A stretch of 64,000 bases of DNA from Flavobacterium cerinum (GCF_024496085.1 NZ_CP101751.1:3906001-3970000), one strand, 5' to 3'; shown: positions 21,501 to 29,582, counted from the first letter of the stretch. Made by a program: numbers and translations. The notes: generated by a model from the sequence alone, not told the origin.

Positions 21501-21541
21501 AGCGTTAAGGAAATAAATAATAGCCTATCTAATTTTCGCAT
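18527..21541 (-). CDS. Large exported TPR-repeat protein
   Basis: A 1004-residue protein with a signal peptide (MRKLDRLLFISLTLGAMNLA). The internal ATG is chosen because the signal starts there and a -7 promoter box lies just upstream, inside the longer reading frame. The whole mature chain is a tandem array of tetratricopeptide-like helical hairpins of roughly 34-36 residues, with recurrent AxxxFxxxxxxxP patterns such as YYLGYMAYETDNYKDATQYF and YQLGYAYYKAGDYENAIAQF; I estimate more than twenty repeats. Such arrays are protein-binding scaffolds, here periplasmic. The plug-less outer-membrane barrel gene follows immediately, suggesting that the TPR solenoid docks on it. No enzymatic domain is seen. 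Confidence 0.85.
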   Translation of the reverse strand: MRKLDRLLFISLTLGAMNLAAQQSNIYTHDLVDYQKALSLYKDKQYQAAQILFDKVKSANNSSEVKADCAYYSANCAIRLEQSGADQMMENFVENYPTSTKQNQAYIEVAHYYFEQANYVQALKWFDKVDENAMTLSDKERYNFQKGYCYFTAKNKKEAEKYFNKVANSKEYGSQAKYYLGYMAYETDNYKDATQYFDQVADKDKYKEKMSYFQADMNFKLGNFQKAIDLGIPQLSKSDANEKSELSKIIGESYFNLKQYDKALPYLTEYKGKKGKWNNTDFYQLGYAYYKAGDYENAIAQFNKIINGQDAVAQNAYYHLAESYLKTDKKQQALNAFKNASEMEFDAKIQEDAYLNYAKLSYDIGNPYQSVPEVLMGYLNKYPNTSYKAEIESLLINSYITSKNYKEALVLLEKSKTPENKLAYQKVTFYRGLELYTDGNYNEALALFKKSIAEQRDAKFTTRAIFWKAETEYVLGQFGDALISFKQFLGNAEAKNTPEYKNANYDLAYTYFKQKEYEQAAKYFQEYINIAKDDKVRLNDAYLRMADCYFVTTKYWPAMEAYNKAIELKSVDADYAYFQKAISYGFVSRNDKKVEELNAFLKAYPKSKYADDALYEMGNTYVTLNNTEKALQAYDRLIADYKDSSYSAKAILRQGLIYYNAEKDEQALAKLKKVVAEYPRSQEAMEAVSTARLIYVDSGKVDEYASWVRTLDFVDVTDADLDKTSYEAAEKQYLQNNLKQAISGFTSYLASFPNGISALKANFYLAQAYFAEGLGSNAVPNYEYVIGKSRNEFTEQSLARLSEIHLKKNDYAKAIPVLKRLETEADFPQNVTFAQSNLMKSYYEQKDYPNAVIYADKVLANTKIEDRIKSDAQIIVARSAIKSNDEVKAKAAYAKLLTIAKGELAAEALYYDAYFKNKDGKFEASNTAVQKLAKDYSGYKYFGAKGLVIMAKNFYGLKDSFQATYILESVIKNFSNYQDVVEEAKKELDFIKSEEAKRNSSITN

Positions 21542-21561
21542 TGTTACTTTTTTTAAAAAAC

Positions 21562-21569
21562 CAAATATA
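21562..21569 (-). promoter_or_regulatory. -7 box (TATATTTG) of the TPR/barrel operon
   Basis: Perfect TAnnTTTG on the minus strand, 20 bp before the ATG at 21541. It supports the short start and one promoter for both genes. Confidence 0.55.
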
Positions 21570-21686
21570 TCAAAATATACTGGTATTAACGTTTGTCCGG
21601 TTTTGTTTATTGCAAAGGTTTCCCTCAAAAACCAAACCAAATAATTTCTTACGAAAACAAAATTGCCGTAATTTTCACATTAAATT

Positions 21687-21716
21687 TTGCCGAACTCGCT
21701 TAACTTCTTATTTTTA
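21687..21716 (+). promoter_or_regulatory. Probable promoter of ftsE
   Basis: TTG (21687-21689), then 19 bp, then TATTTTTA (21709-21716), a one-mismatch -7 box. It lies 22 bp before the ftsE ATG, within the 197-nt divergent gap. Confidence 0.45.
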
Positions 21717-21738
21717 CCAAAATAAACATTCCTAAATT

Positions 21739-22422
21739 ATGTCACAAACGATTCTTTCCCTTACAGACGTAACCATATATCAAGAAAACAATGCTGTTTT
21801 AAGCCATATCAATCTGGAAGTAAAAAACGGTGAATTTATTTACATCATTGGGAAAACCGGTTCCGGGAAAAGTAGTTTTATGAAAACGCTATATGCTGAT
21901 TTACCTTTAACAGAAGGCGAAGGAACGATTGTAGATTATGATTTAAAGGCGTTAAAAGAAAAGGATATTCCGTATTTGAGACGTAAATTAGGTATTGTTT
22001 TTCAGGATTTCAAATTGCTTCCGGATCGTAACGTACACGACAATCTTGAGTTTGTTTTAAAAGCAACCGGATGGGCAGAAAAAGAGGAAATGCAGGTACA
22101 GATTGAGGAAGTGCTGGACAAAGTGGGTATGCGTAATTTTGTACATAAAATGCCGCATCAACTATCAGGAGGTGAGCAACAACGTATTGCTATTGCCCGT
22201 GCTTTATTAAATGACCCGGAGTTGATTCTTGCCGATGAGCCAACCGGAAATCTGGATCCGCAAACCAGCATGGAAGTAATGGAGGTTTTGAAAAAAATCA
22301 ACCAAAACGGTAAAACCATTTTAATGGCAACTCACGACTATGCCTTATTGATGAAATATCCTTCCAAGACTTTAAAATGTGAAGACAAAACCTTATTTGA
22401 GGTAGTTCAACGTACGGTTTAA
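21739..22422 (+). CDS. ftsE: Cell-division ABC ATPase FtsE
   Basis: A 227-residue cytoplasmic ATPase. FtsE with the membrane protein FtsX couples the cytokinetic ring to peptidoglycan hydrolases. Walker A is GKTGSGKSS (residues 38-46), the Q-loop [17 protein letters not shown] is of FtsE type, the signature is [14 protein letters not shown], Walker B is [13 protein letters not shown], and the H-loop is MATHDY. No ftsX follows; the next gene, 15 nt on, is a glycosyltransferase. The small size and QDFKLLP segment favour FtsE over LolD, but a LolD-like lipoprotein-release ATPase cannot be ruled out. Confidence 0.85.
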   Translation: MSQTILSLTDVTIYQENNAVLSHINLEVKNGEFIYIIGKTGSGKSSFMKTLYADLPLTEGEGTIVDYDLKALKEKDIPYLRRKLGIVFQDFKLLPDRNVHDNLEFVLKATGWAEKEEMQVQIEEVLDKVGMRNFVHKMPHQLSGGEQQRIAIARALLNDPELILADEPTGNLDPQTSMEVMEVLKKINQNGKTILMATHDYALLMKYPSKTLKCEDKTLFEVVQRTV

Positions 22423-22437
22423 TTCTTTTAGCCACTT

Positions 22438-23172
22438 ATGACTACGTTGCCGAAATCACTATTGATCATACCATTTTACAACGAATGTGAACGGATTTCA
22501 ATCGGTGATTTTATCGTTGCTTTTAAACATTTCGCTACCGTCGATTTTTTATTGGTTGATGACGGCAGTACGGATAAAACCGCTACACTTTTACAGAATC
22601 TGGAGAAAGAACACGACAATGTCAACGCACTTATCCTGAATCGTAATGTGGGTAAAGCAGAAGCCATTCGTTCGGCAGTTCTGAAATCCGACATCAATCG
22701 ATACGACTATATCGGTTATTTGGATGCCGATCTCGCTACTCCGATCGAAGAGCTTATTAAAATGCTGTCGTTTGCCGAAATAAATTCCCAATACCGGTTT
22801 ATAATGGGAAGCCGGATTAAAAAAATGGGAAGTACCATCATTCGTTATAAATATCGTCATTATTTCGGTCGTGTTTTCGCCACTATTGTTAGTAGTTGTA
22901 TTCTTAAAACACCGGTTTACGATACCCAATGCGGCGCCAAAGTAATTGCACGTGATGTTGCCCGACAGGTTTTTGAAAAACCTTTTCTAACCCGATGGTT
23001 GTTTGATATTGAGCTGCTTTTACGATTCCAAAAGAACAATCCGAACTTTGATCAACAGGTTTATGAATTTAGTCTGAATACGTGGATCGAAAAAGGAGAA
23101 AGTAAAATTACCTTACGGGATCTTGCGGGTTTTCCGCTTCAACTTCTAAAAATTTACAGGACATATGATTAA
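22438..23172 (+). CDS. Glycosyltransferase family 2, dolichyl-phosphate-sugar-synthase-like
   Basis: A 244-residue GT-A enzyme that probably loads a sugar on undecaprenyl phosphate. The fold starts with LLIIPFYNE, the nucleotide-binding DDGSTDKT, and the DxD-type YLDADLATPIEELI. A second conserved part, QCGAKVIARDVARQVF, and the acceptor-side ELLLRF fit the Alg5/DPM-like branch. No C-terminal membrane helices of the GtrB type are seen. The next gene starts 8 nt before this one ends and encodes a GT-C-like membrane protein, which would be the natural user of a lipid-linked sugar. Confidence 0.88.
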   Translation: MTTLPKSLLIIPFYNECERISIGDFIVAFKHFATVDFLLVDDGSTDKTATLLQNLEKEHDNVNALILNRNVGKAEAIRSAVLKSDINRYDYIGYLDADLATPIEELIKMLSFAEINSQYRFIMGSRIKKMGSTIIRYKYRHYFGRVFATIVSSCILKTPVYDTQCGAKVIARDVARQVFEKPFLTRWLFDIELLLRFQKNNPNFDQQVYEFSLNTWIEKGESKITLRDLAGFPLQLLKIYRTYD

Positions 23173-24478
23173 ACGGTTTTTACATTTTATTCTGGCAAAA
23201 CCATTACTTTCTTTGCTTTTGCTTAGCATTCTGATCCGTTTATTCTGTCTTGCTTTATACCAACACATTACTATTTTTCCTGATTCCGGAGGTTATATCG
23301 ACCTTGGTCAGCTATTATCTGACTTCGATCTGTCCGGATATAACGGACAAAGGAGTCCGGGTTATCCTTTCCTGTTATTTTTGGCCGGCAACCATTTAAA
23401 AATCGTTTTGGTTTTACAATTTATAATCGGTATTTACACAACCGTTTTGGTTTATAAAAACCTGTTACTACTAAAATTTAATACCGTAACTTCTTTTTTT
23501 ACCGCGTTATTACTGAATAATTTTCTTCACGTTATTTTTTATGAAACGGCGATACTTACCGAGTCGCTTACGCTTTTTGTAATAATATTGATCATCAACC
23601 TTTACCTAAAGTTTTTCGAAAACGGTTCGTTATCAAAACTGCTTTTATTGAGTCTCGCATTTGGTTTTCTTGTTTTGATCAAGCCTTTCTATTTTTTCCT
23701 TCCGTTTCTTTTTTATGGAATATCGGTTTTAAAAAACTTTACTATCCGTACAATCATAAACAAACGGATTGTAATTCTGTTTTTTCCCATTATCACGTTT
23801 TTCGGTTGGTCATATATCAACAAAATCAATACAGGCTATTTTGTACCCACTACTTTTTACGGAATTAATATTGCACAGAATTGTGTGTATTTTGCCGAAA
23901 AAACACCGGATGAATTCAAAACAATCCGGGATATTTATTTAAAACATCGGGAAATCGCTAAAAAAGAAAATCAGGACGTTGCGATGAGTATCTGGTTTGC
24001 CTATGATGAATTAGAAAAAACAACCAACCTATCGTTTGTCGACTTATCGTATCAGTTGGATCGGTTTAGTAAAGTGGCAATACGCAATAATCCTGTTGAC
24101 TATCTGTATCAGGTTGTCTGTATTTCCTGGGTTGATTTCTGGAAAGTGGATATATATTGGAATTACAATGACTTTAAGATTCCTTATGCGAATAAAATGC
24201 TAATCGGTATCTGGTATATCCAATTTGCCCTGTTACAATTGTTTAAAATTGTTTTTGTATTACTAATCCCGGTGCAGTTGTATGAATTTATTATCCGGAA
24301 AAAGATCAGCCACGAGCTTGTTTTTACCGTAATTATCTTTGTCACTTCTGTACTTCAGGCAATTGTAACTTATGGAACCAATTCCCGATTTAGTTATCCG
24401 TTTGAATTTATAATGGTAACGGTAGTTCTGTTATTTGCTCAACGAAAAGGGTATCTTAACCGCCTTTTACAACGATAA
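23165..24478 (+). CDS. Polytopic membrane protein, GT-C/family-39-like glycosyltransferase
   Basis: A 437-residue inner-membrane protein with about ten predicted helices. The first extracytoplasmic loop carries FPDSGGYIDLGQ, resembling the acidic loop motif of GT-C enzymes (ArnT/PMT-like), which transfer sugars from polyprenyl phosphate. The motif QRSPGYPFLLFLAG (residues about 60-73) is the usual second signature. It overlaps the preceding glycosyltransferase gene by 8 nt, consistent with a donor-maker/donor-user pair. It could instead be a Wzy-like polymerase; no Wzy motif was identified. Confidence 0.7.
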   Translation: MIKRFLHFILAKPLLSLLLLSILIRLFCLALYQHITIFPDSGGYIDLGQLLSDFDLSGYNGQRSPGYPFLLFLAGNHLKIVLVLQFIIGIYTTVLVYKNLLLLKFNTVTSFFTALLLNNFLHVIFYETAILTESLTLFVIILIINLYLKFFENGSLSKLLLLSLAFGFLVLIKPFYFFLPFLFYGISVLKNFTIRTIINKRIVILFFPIITFFGWSYINKINTGYFVPTTFYGINIAQNCVYFAEKTPDEFKTIRDIYLKHREIAKKENQDVAMSIWFAYDELEKTTNLSFVDLSYQLDRFSKVAIRNNPVDYLYQVVCISWVDFWKVDIYWNYNDFKIPYANKMLIGIWYIQFALLQLFKIVFVLLIPVQLYEFIIRKKISHELVFTVIIFVTSVLQAIVTYGTNSRFSYPFEFIMVTVVLLFAQRKGYLNRLLQR

Positions 24479-24579
24479 GCACTTCATTTTAACACTGTAT
24501 TGCCTATATATCCTGTAAAAGTTGCCAAAAAAACCGTTACTTTGTAACATCGAATTTTTCAGTTTATCGTAAATCCATC

Positions 24580-25464
24580 ATGATTTCAATACTAATCCCG
24601 GCCTATAATTATGACGTAAGCGATTTAGTACGCTCGCTCCTCAAAGAAGGACAGTCATTGCCATTGGCATTTGAAATTATTTGTTGGGACGATTGTTCTC
24701 CTAATGTTTCCATTTCGGAAAGCAATAAGGCATTGGCTCAAGAATCGGAATACTATACGTATTTTAGAAGTGAAACGAATCTGGGTCGGACGCAAACACG
24801 GACGTTACTGGCTGAAAAAGCAAAATACAATCGATTACTTTTTCTTGATTCGGATGTAATGCCAGAAAACGAATCGTTTCTAAAAAACTATATCGCGACT
24901 ATTTCACCTGAAAAGCCTATTATTTTTGGCGGTTACCAATATGTATCTCAATATGATAATCCGACATCAATGTTACGCTGGACCTATGGTCGTTCAAGAG
25001 AGTCCCATATCGCTACTACACGGAACAAAAAACCGTATCACTATATTTTTTCAGGAAATATCCTAATTGATAAAGACATTTTTCTAAATATTAAATTCCC
25101 GGAGAATAATTTTTACGGTATGGATAGTTATTTTTCGTACCAATTGTATAAAAATACGATTCCGGTAGTGCATATTGATAATCCTGTTCTTCACCTCGGA
25201 CTGGAAAACAACGAAATCTTTTTTAAAAAATCGTTGGAAGCCGTTAAAATCCGAAAACATTTTTTTCCGGAATTACCCGGAATTGAAAATATTAATTCAC
25301 TGGTAAAGAACTACAACCGGTTAAAACGTTTCCGTATGGATAAACCCGTTGGGTTCTTTTTTAACCTCTCGGAACCGCTATTAAGAAAAATGATTTTAGG
25401 AAAAAACCAAAGCTTGTTTTGCCTGGACCTATACCGTTTGGGGTATATTTGTGTGATCAAATAA
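24580..25464 (+). CDS. Glycosyltransferase family 2
   Basis: A 294-residue GT-A glycosyltransferase. The N-terminus MISILIPAYNYDVSDLVRSL, the nucleotide motif CWDDCSPN, and the metal-binding LFLDSDVMPENESFL (about residues 87-101) are present, and a C-terminal GMDSYFSYQLYK gives the acceptor-side acidic residue. It adds one sugar to a growing surface glycan at the inner face of the membrane; sugar unknown. A 101-nt gap separates it from the previous gene, and the next glycosyltransferase gene starts 6 nt after its stop. Confidence 0.88.
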   Translation: MISILIPAYNYDVSDLVRSLLKEGQSLPLAFEIICWDDCSPNVSISESNKALAQESEYYTYFRSETNLGRTQTRTLLAEKAKYNRLLFLDSDVMPENESFLKNYIATISPEKPIIFGGYQYVSQYDNPTSMLRWTYGRSRESHIATTRNKKPYHYIFSGNILIDKDIFLNIKFPENNFYGMDSYFSYQLYKNTIPVVHIDNPVLHLGLENNEIFFKKSLEAVKIRKHFFPELPGIENINSLVKNYNRLKRFRMDKPVGFFFNLSEPLLRKMILGKNQSLFCLDLYRLGYICVIK

Positions 25465-25470
25465 CGTATT

Positions 25471-26394
25471 ATGGCTTTTTTCTCTGTCATCATCCCTTTA
25501 TACAATAAGCAACATTATATTGAGGATACTTTAAACAGTATTTTGAGCCAATCTTTTTCCGATTTTGAAATCGTTATTGTGAATGATGGTTCTACCGATA
25601 ACAGCCTAGAGAAAGTAACGGCTTTTACCGACAATCGAATCCGATTGTTTACCACTGAAAACCGAGGTGTTTCGGCAGCGCGTAATTTTGCCATGCAACA
25701 GGCTTCCGGCTCTTATTTTGCTTTTATGGATGCCGATGATTTCTGGTATCCGCAGCATCTTGAAAAATTACACCAAACGATTACAGCTTTAGATCACCTG
25801 AGTGTTTTTACTACATTACTGGAAGTTGAACGTGCCAATGGCATTTATCCGGCGAATTACAGCAATTTACCTGGAGCCCTCATACAGGAAGTTGATTTTT
25901 TTGAAACCAGCCTTTCCAAGACCATTTTATCGCCTTATACAACTGCTATTCATAAGGATGTTTTTTCCGTTATCGGTCCTTTTAACGAGACCATTTCAAA
26001 CGGAGAAGATACCGAATACTGGATTCGTATCGGATTTCATTATAAAATCGGGTTATACAATGCTATAACCGCGCGCCATACCTATGTTCCCGGTAGTCTT
26101 TCGAACAGACGATTCGACATGTCCCGCTTTGAGGATTTCAACCGGTTTACCGAACCGGAAAAATCGAATCCGGCGGCTAAGAAGATGATCGATATTAATC
26201 GTTTTTCACTGGCATTGAAATGTAAGATCCATAATGACCAGGCGAATTACAAACGATTAATCCGGGCTATCGATCGTAATAATTTATTACCGAAGCAGCG
26301 TTTTTTACTTCGTTTACCCGGTTGGGCTTTAACGCAATTGCTTCGTTTTAAAAGCTATCTGGAAAGAAAAAACATTCGTTTAACGGCTTTTTGA
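25471..26394 (+). CDS. Glycosyltransferase family 2
   Basis: A 307-residue GT-A enzyme and the clearest of the set: FFSVIIPLYNKQHYIEDTL, VNDGSTDNS, the RGVSAARN segment, and the metal-binding FAFMDADDFWYPQHLEKL (about residues 86-103). The acceptor-side motif NGEDTEYWIR follows near residue 175. It assembles a surface polysaccharide with the gene 5 nt upstream. Its last 15 nt overlap the 3' end of the opposing FdtA-like gene, with no terminator between them. Confidence 0.9.
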   Translation: MAFFSVIIPLYNKQHYIEDTLNSILSQSFSDFEIVIVNDGSTDNSLEKVTAFTDNRIRLFTTENRGVSAARNFAMQQASGSYFAFMDADDFWYPQHLEKLHQTITALDHLSVFTTLLEVERANGIYPANYSNLPGALIQEVDFFETSLSKTILSPYTTAIHKDVFSVIGPFNETISNGEDTEYWIRIGFHYKIGLYNAITARHTYVPGSLSNRRFDMSRFEDFNRFTEPEKSNPAAKKMIDINRFSLALKCKIHNDQANYKRLIRAIDRNNLLPKQRFLLRLPGWALTQLLRFKSYLERKNIRLTAF

Positions 26395-26805
26395 AGCCTG
26401 AAAAACGGCATATTCCCGAATATAATCTTCTTCTGCATATACATCTGAGGAAACCACCAGACAAATCGCACCGGAAGAAAAATTATCCAGTTCCCGCCAG
26501 ATTCCTTCTTTAATCAGTAACCCTTTATTCGGTCGGTTAAGTGTTACCTTTTCTTTCTGCTCTCCGTTGTCCAGTAATACGTCAAAACTACCGCTCAATG
26601 CAATCAGAAATTCTTTTTGTGCTATATGCGCATGACCGCCGCGATAGGCACCGCTCGGAACATCGTATAAATAGTAGACCCTTTTAATTTCAAACGGAAC
26701 GGTTTCTTTTTCCACAACGGCTAAATTCCCCCTCGGATCCGCAATTTTAGGAATATCTATAAATTCACCTATTTGTAATGTATCAGCCATATAACGTGTC
26801 TTCAT
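26380..26805 (-). CDS. FdtA/QdtA-like dTDP-4-keto-6-deoxyglucose 3,4-ketoisomerase (WxcM-like cupin)
   Basis: A 141-residue single-domain cupin. Family members convert dTDP-4-keto-6-deoxyglucose to a dTDP-3-keto-6-deoxyhexose, the step before 3-amination. Family marks are DPRGNLAVVE, IKRVYYLYDVP, the His-containing RGGHAHIAQKEFLIALSGS, the active-site region PNKGLLIKEGIWREL, and the terminal YAEEDYIREYAVF. FdtA (giving galacto) and QdtA (giving gluco) products cannot be told apart here. The start could also be the ATG at 26790, which would shorten the overlap with the upstream glycosyltransferase gene. The matching aminotransferase is at 31084-32184. Confidence 0.88.
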   Translation of the reverse strand: MKTRYMADTLQIGEFIDIPKIADPRGNLAVVEKETVPFEIKRVYYLYDVPSGAYRGGHAHIAQKEFLIALSGSFDVLLDNGEQKEKVTLNRPNKGLLIKEGIWRELDNFSSGAICLVVSSDVYAEEDYIREYAVFQASKSR

Positions 26806-27628
26806 TCTTTTTTAAAATTTCCTTGTACTCTTTTATTCCTTTTAATCCGATTGTAAATTTCGAACGAATCCCCGATATGGGTACCAATCGTTTCCGCCAT
26901 AAAAAAAACATGTATTTTACAAGATAATAATAGGCTTTTATACCGAAACGCTTGTAAAATCCGGCCATTTTTGCATAAATCAATCTATCGGAAGCGACCT
27001 CATCACTTGAAGAATATTGTTTATGAATAACGATGTTTTCCGGGAAAAACAATACTTGTAATCCGCTCTTTAATGCTCTTCTCAGAAAAAACAAGGTCTC
27101 CGCATCCTGAAACCGGGCTCCTAAGCCAAACCATTCATTATAAAAACAGTCTTGTTTCCGTAAGTCATCTAATTGAGCTGTTACTTCAATTGACAATACT
27201 TTGTTCAGGTTGTTTATATTGAAAAAAAAAGGTGTTTTCTGATAACGGCTAAACGGTTTCCCTTCTGTCGTAAGTGTCTGAAAACAAATTACCGGAACCG
27301 TCTTGTTTTTATTATAAGCTTTGATAATCGTTTCCTGAAATCCATCCGGATAAACCACATCATCATCGGCAATCAGGATAATTTTTCCGGTTGCCTTTCG
27401 AAGTGCTATATTTCTACTTTTCGAAAGTCCTCTTCCAAAAACATTGATCACTTTCACATTCGGATAATCGGAAGAAAGCTGTTTGGTTTCGTTGGTTTGA
27501 TTTACAATTAACAGGTTGAACGTATGGAAAGGCGAAAAGGGAAAAATACGATTCAGAAAATCCAGTGAATCCCTGTTCATGGTGGCGATCAGGATTTCTA
27601 AATCATCATTTTTAAATTCGTTCTCCAA
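26783..27628 (-). CDS. Glycosyltransferase family 2 (start revised to TTG)
   Basis: A GT-A glycosyltransferase of about 281 residues. Fold marks are LEILIATMNR near the N-terminus, then FGRGLSKSRNIALRKATG, the metal-binding LIADDDVVYPDGF and WFGLGARFQDAETLF, the last being the acceptor-side acidic segment. An ATG at 27667 is in frame and would add 13 residues, but a perfect TATATTTG -7 box (27647-27654, minus) lies inside that stretch, so transcription would begin after it. TTG at 27628 is then the best start and also gives the usual short N-terminus before beta-1. Its 3' end overlaps the FdtA-like gene by 23 nt. Confidence 0.8.
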   Translation of the reverse strand: MENEFKNDDLEILIATMNRDSLDFLNRIFPFSPFHTFNLLIVNQTNETKQLSSDYPNVKVINVFGRGLSKSRNIALRKATGKIILIADDDVVYPDGFQETIIKAYNKNKTVPVICFQTLTTEGKPFSRYQKTPFFFNINNLNKVLSIEVTAQLDDLRKQDCFYNEWFGLGARFQDAETLFFLRRALKSGLQVLFFPENIVIHKQYSSSDEVASDRLIYAKMAGFYKRFGIKAYYYLVKYMFFLWRKRLVPISGIRSKFTIGLKGIKEYKEILKKNEDTLYG

Positions 27629-27636
27629 TTTGTTTT

Positions 27637-27654
27637 TATATTTACACAAATATA
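27637..27654. promoter_or_regulatory. Palindromic pair of -7 boxes between divergent glycosyltransferase genes
   Basis: TATATTT (27637-27643) and AAATATA (27648-27654) form a 7-bp inverted repeat around 4 nt. Read on minus it gives a perfect TATATTTG for the 26783-27628 gene; read on plus it gives TATATTTA for the gene at 27673. The two -7 boxes overlap, so only one promoter could be occupied at once. Confidence 0.45.
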
Positions 27655-27672
27655 AAAATTTCTGCATCGGTA

Positions 27673-28824
27673 ATGAAAATACTTTTAGTAGGGGAATACA
27701 GCCGGCTCCACAATTCTTTAAAGGAAGGTTTGGTGGCTTTAGGACATCAGGTCGTATTGGTCGGTTCCGGTGATAATTTTAAAAATTATGCTGTCGATTA
27801 TTCCATTCGAACAAGCTGGACAACTCGCTACTGGCTGCCGCGTAAACTTAAAAATGCGATTTACCGTTTTACCGGACTGGATTTGGAGATGACCGAACGT
27901 GCGTTTCGTTTTTATTTTTTGTTACCTCAACTAAAAGGTTTTGATCATATTCAATTGATCAATTCGGATGCTTTGGAAACCCATCCGTTTTGCAGTCGGT
28001 CGCTGTATCGCAAATTGTTTGCTCAAAATCCAAACTGTACTCCTTCTTTACTGATTTGCGGCGATGAAACTCCGGTAAATGATTATCTTTTACAGGACAA
28101 ACTGAAATACTCGGTGCTTACTCCTTATTTAAAGGATCATTCGTTACGATCGCAATTCGAATATTCGCTGAAATATACTTATCCGAATTACCGGAAGCTT
28201 TTTAATTGGGTTGCAGCGCATTGTAAAACCATGATTGTCTCCGATCTGGACTATAAAATCCCTATGGAAGCAATGGATTATCCGGTTACTTTTATCCCGA
28301 ATCCGATTAATAGTGAAACGATTCCTTGTTGTCCGAACGACAATATGACTCCTATTGTGATCTTTTTAGGCATCAACCGCTTGAGTTATACCAAAAAGGG
28401 GATTTCTTATTTTGAAAAAGCACTGGCGATCATCAGCGAAAAATATAGCACGCAAGTTGATATTATCGTTACCGAAAATGTCCCGTACGATATTTATATT
28501 CATTCCTATAATAAGGCTCATATTGTACTGGATCAGATTTATGGGTTTGATCAGGGTTATAATGCTCTGGAAGCGATGGCGAAAGGTAAGGTTGTTTTTA
28601 CCGGAGCAGAAACAGAATTTACCGAACATTACAACCTGAAAGAACGCGTTGCTGTAAATGCCATTCCAAATGTTGCATCTCTTGTCTCCGAATTAGCGTT
28701 TCTGATTGAAAATCCGGCCGAAATAAGGGCTATCGGTATACGGGCGCGGGATTTTATCGAAAAAGAACATGCTTATAAAACAATTGCAAAACGGTATCTG
28801 GATTCCTGGAAATCTGTAGATTAA
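27673..28824 (+). CDS. Glycosyltransferase, GT-B fold (family 4-like)
   Basis: A 383-residue protein with the two-Rossmann plan of GT-B enzymes. The N-terminus MKILLVGEYSRLHNSLKEGL has the Gly-rich loop of the acceptor domain. The C-terminal half begins near VIFLGINRLSYTKKG and holds the donor-binding helix QGYNALEAMAKGKVVFTGAE, the position where GT4 enzymes carry the Ex7E motif; the second acidic residue is in TEFTE. Nucleotide-sugar identity unknown. It is the only plus-strand gene between 26.4 and 33.1 kb, and its stop overlaps the opposing acyltransferase gene by 4 nt. Confidence 0.8.
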   Translation: MKILLVGEYSRLHNSLKEGLVALGHQVVLVGSGDNFKNYAVDYSIRTSWTTRYWLPRKLKNAIYRFTGLDLEMTERAFRFYFLLPQLKGFDHIQLINSDALETHPFCSRSLYRKLFAQNPNCTPSLLICGDETPVNDYLLQDKLKYSVLTPYLKDHSLRSQFEYSLKYTYPNYRKLFNWVAAHCKTMIVSDLDYKIPMEAMDYPVTFIPNPINSETIPCCPNDNMTPIVIFLGINRLSYTKKGISYFEKALAIISEKYSTQVDIIVTENVPYDIYIHSYNKAHIVLDQIYGFDQGYNALEAMAKGKVVFTGAETEFTEHYNLKERVAVNAIPNVASLVSELAFLIENPAEIRAIGIRARDFIEKEHAYKTIAKRYLDSWKSVD

Positions 28825-29582
28825 TTGTTTTTTAGAATATTTGTAACAACCAACCAACGCTTCATATCTTCTTTTTCGCTTTCCCAATCGCGACCTACAT
28901 TCTTTTTTCTTAACTCGGCAGGAAGTCCGCCTATAATACTATGAGGTTCCAATTCGGAATAATCTTTGTTGCACAGGCTGCTAGAGGCTACCGAACAATA
29001 ATCCGGTAAAACCGTTTTTTGCATTATCGAAACGCGGTTGCCGATATAAATATAACTTCCAATTCTGATAGGTTCGGAAACCGGATATTTTTCACCGGTT
29101 ATTTTATTTTCCATGGGATGAAAATTGGTATCAATAATCTGCGTATCGGCTCCCGTCTGAACATAATTTCCGATGATAATACTATGGGTACAAATCGTTT
29201 TACTGTTTGTTGCCAATGAATTCATGTTGCCAAATTCGCAATAGGCATTTTCACCAACATATAAAAAGTAATCTTTCCCAAATTGGGTATAGCCGTTAAA
29301 AACTAATGTTCCGGCTATTTTTATTTCTGCGGTTCCGCGATGAACGGTATTCATCTCATAACGTTGTCCGAATCCGATCATTCCGAGTTCTAACGGCGCA
29401 TTGATAGTTACTTTTCCCGTTAGCCTTTGAAATTTCACTTTTCCGTAAAAAAACACCGGCAGTTTTTTAGCCTGATCAAACGGAAACATCTTAAAATTAA
29501 AATACAGTGTCTTTATCCAGTTTACCGTACTAAAGAACAATAGTTTATGATGTATTTTTTTTAATCTTCTATAAATGCCCAT
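28821..29582 (-). CDS. Acyltransferase, left-handed beta-helix (hexapeptide repeat)
   Basis: A 253-residue transferase of the WbbJ/maltose-acetyltransferase class that probably acetylates a sugar of the polysaccharide. Imperfect hexapeptide repeats run from about residue 80 to 215 (GTAEIKIAGTLVFNGYTQFG, IIIGNYVQTGADTQI, RIGSYIYIGNRVSIMQ), with the active-site His in IDTNFHPME. The last stretch, IIGGLPAELRKKNVGRDWES, matches the family's closing strand. Its start overlaps the flippase stop by 14 nt, so it is translated as part of that operon. It could be the N-acetyltransferase completing a 3-acetamido sugar. Confidence 0.88.
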   Translation of the reverse strand: MGIYRRLKKIHHKLLFFSTVNWIKTLYFNFKMFPFDQAKKLPVFFYGKVKFQRLTGKVTINAPLELGMIGFGQRYEMNTVHRGTAEIKIAGTLVFNGYTQFGKDYFLYVGENAYCEFGNMNSLATNSKTICTHSIIIGNYVQTGADTQIIDTNFHPMENKITGEKYPVSEPIRIGSYIYIGNRVSIMQKTVLPDYCSVASSSLCNKDYSELEPHSIIGGLPAELRKKNVGRDWESEKEDMKRWLVVTNILKNN

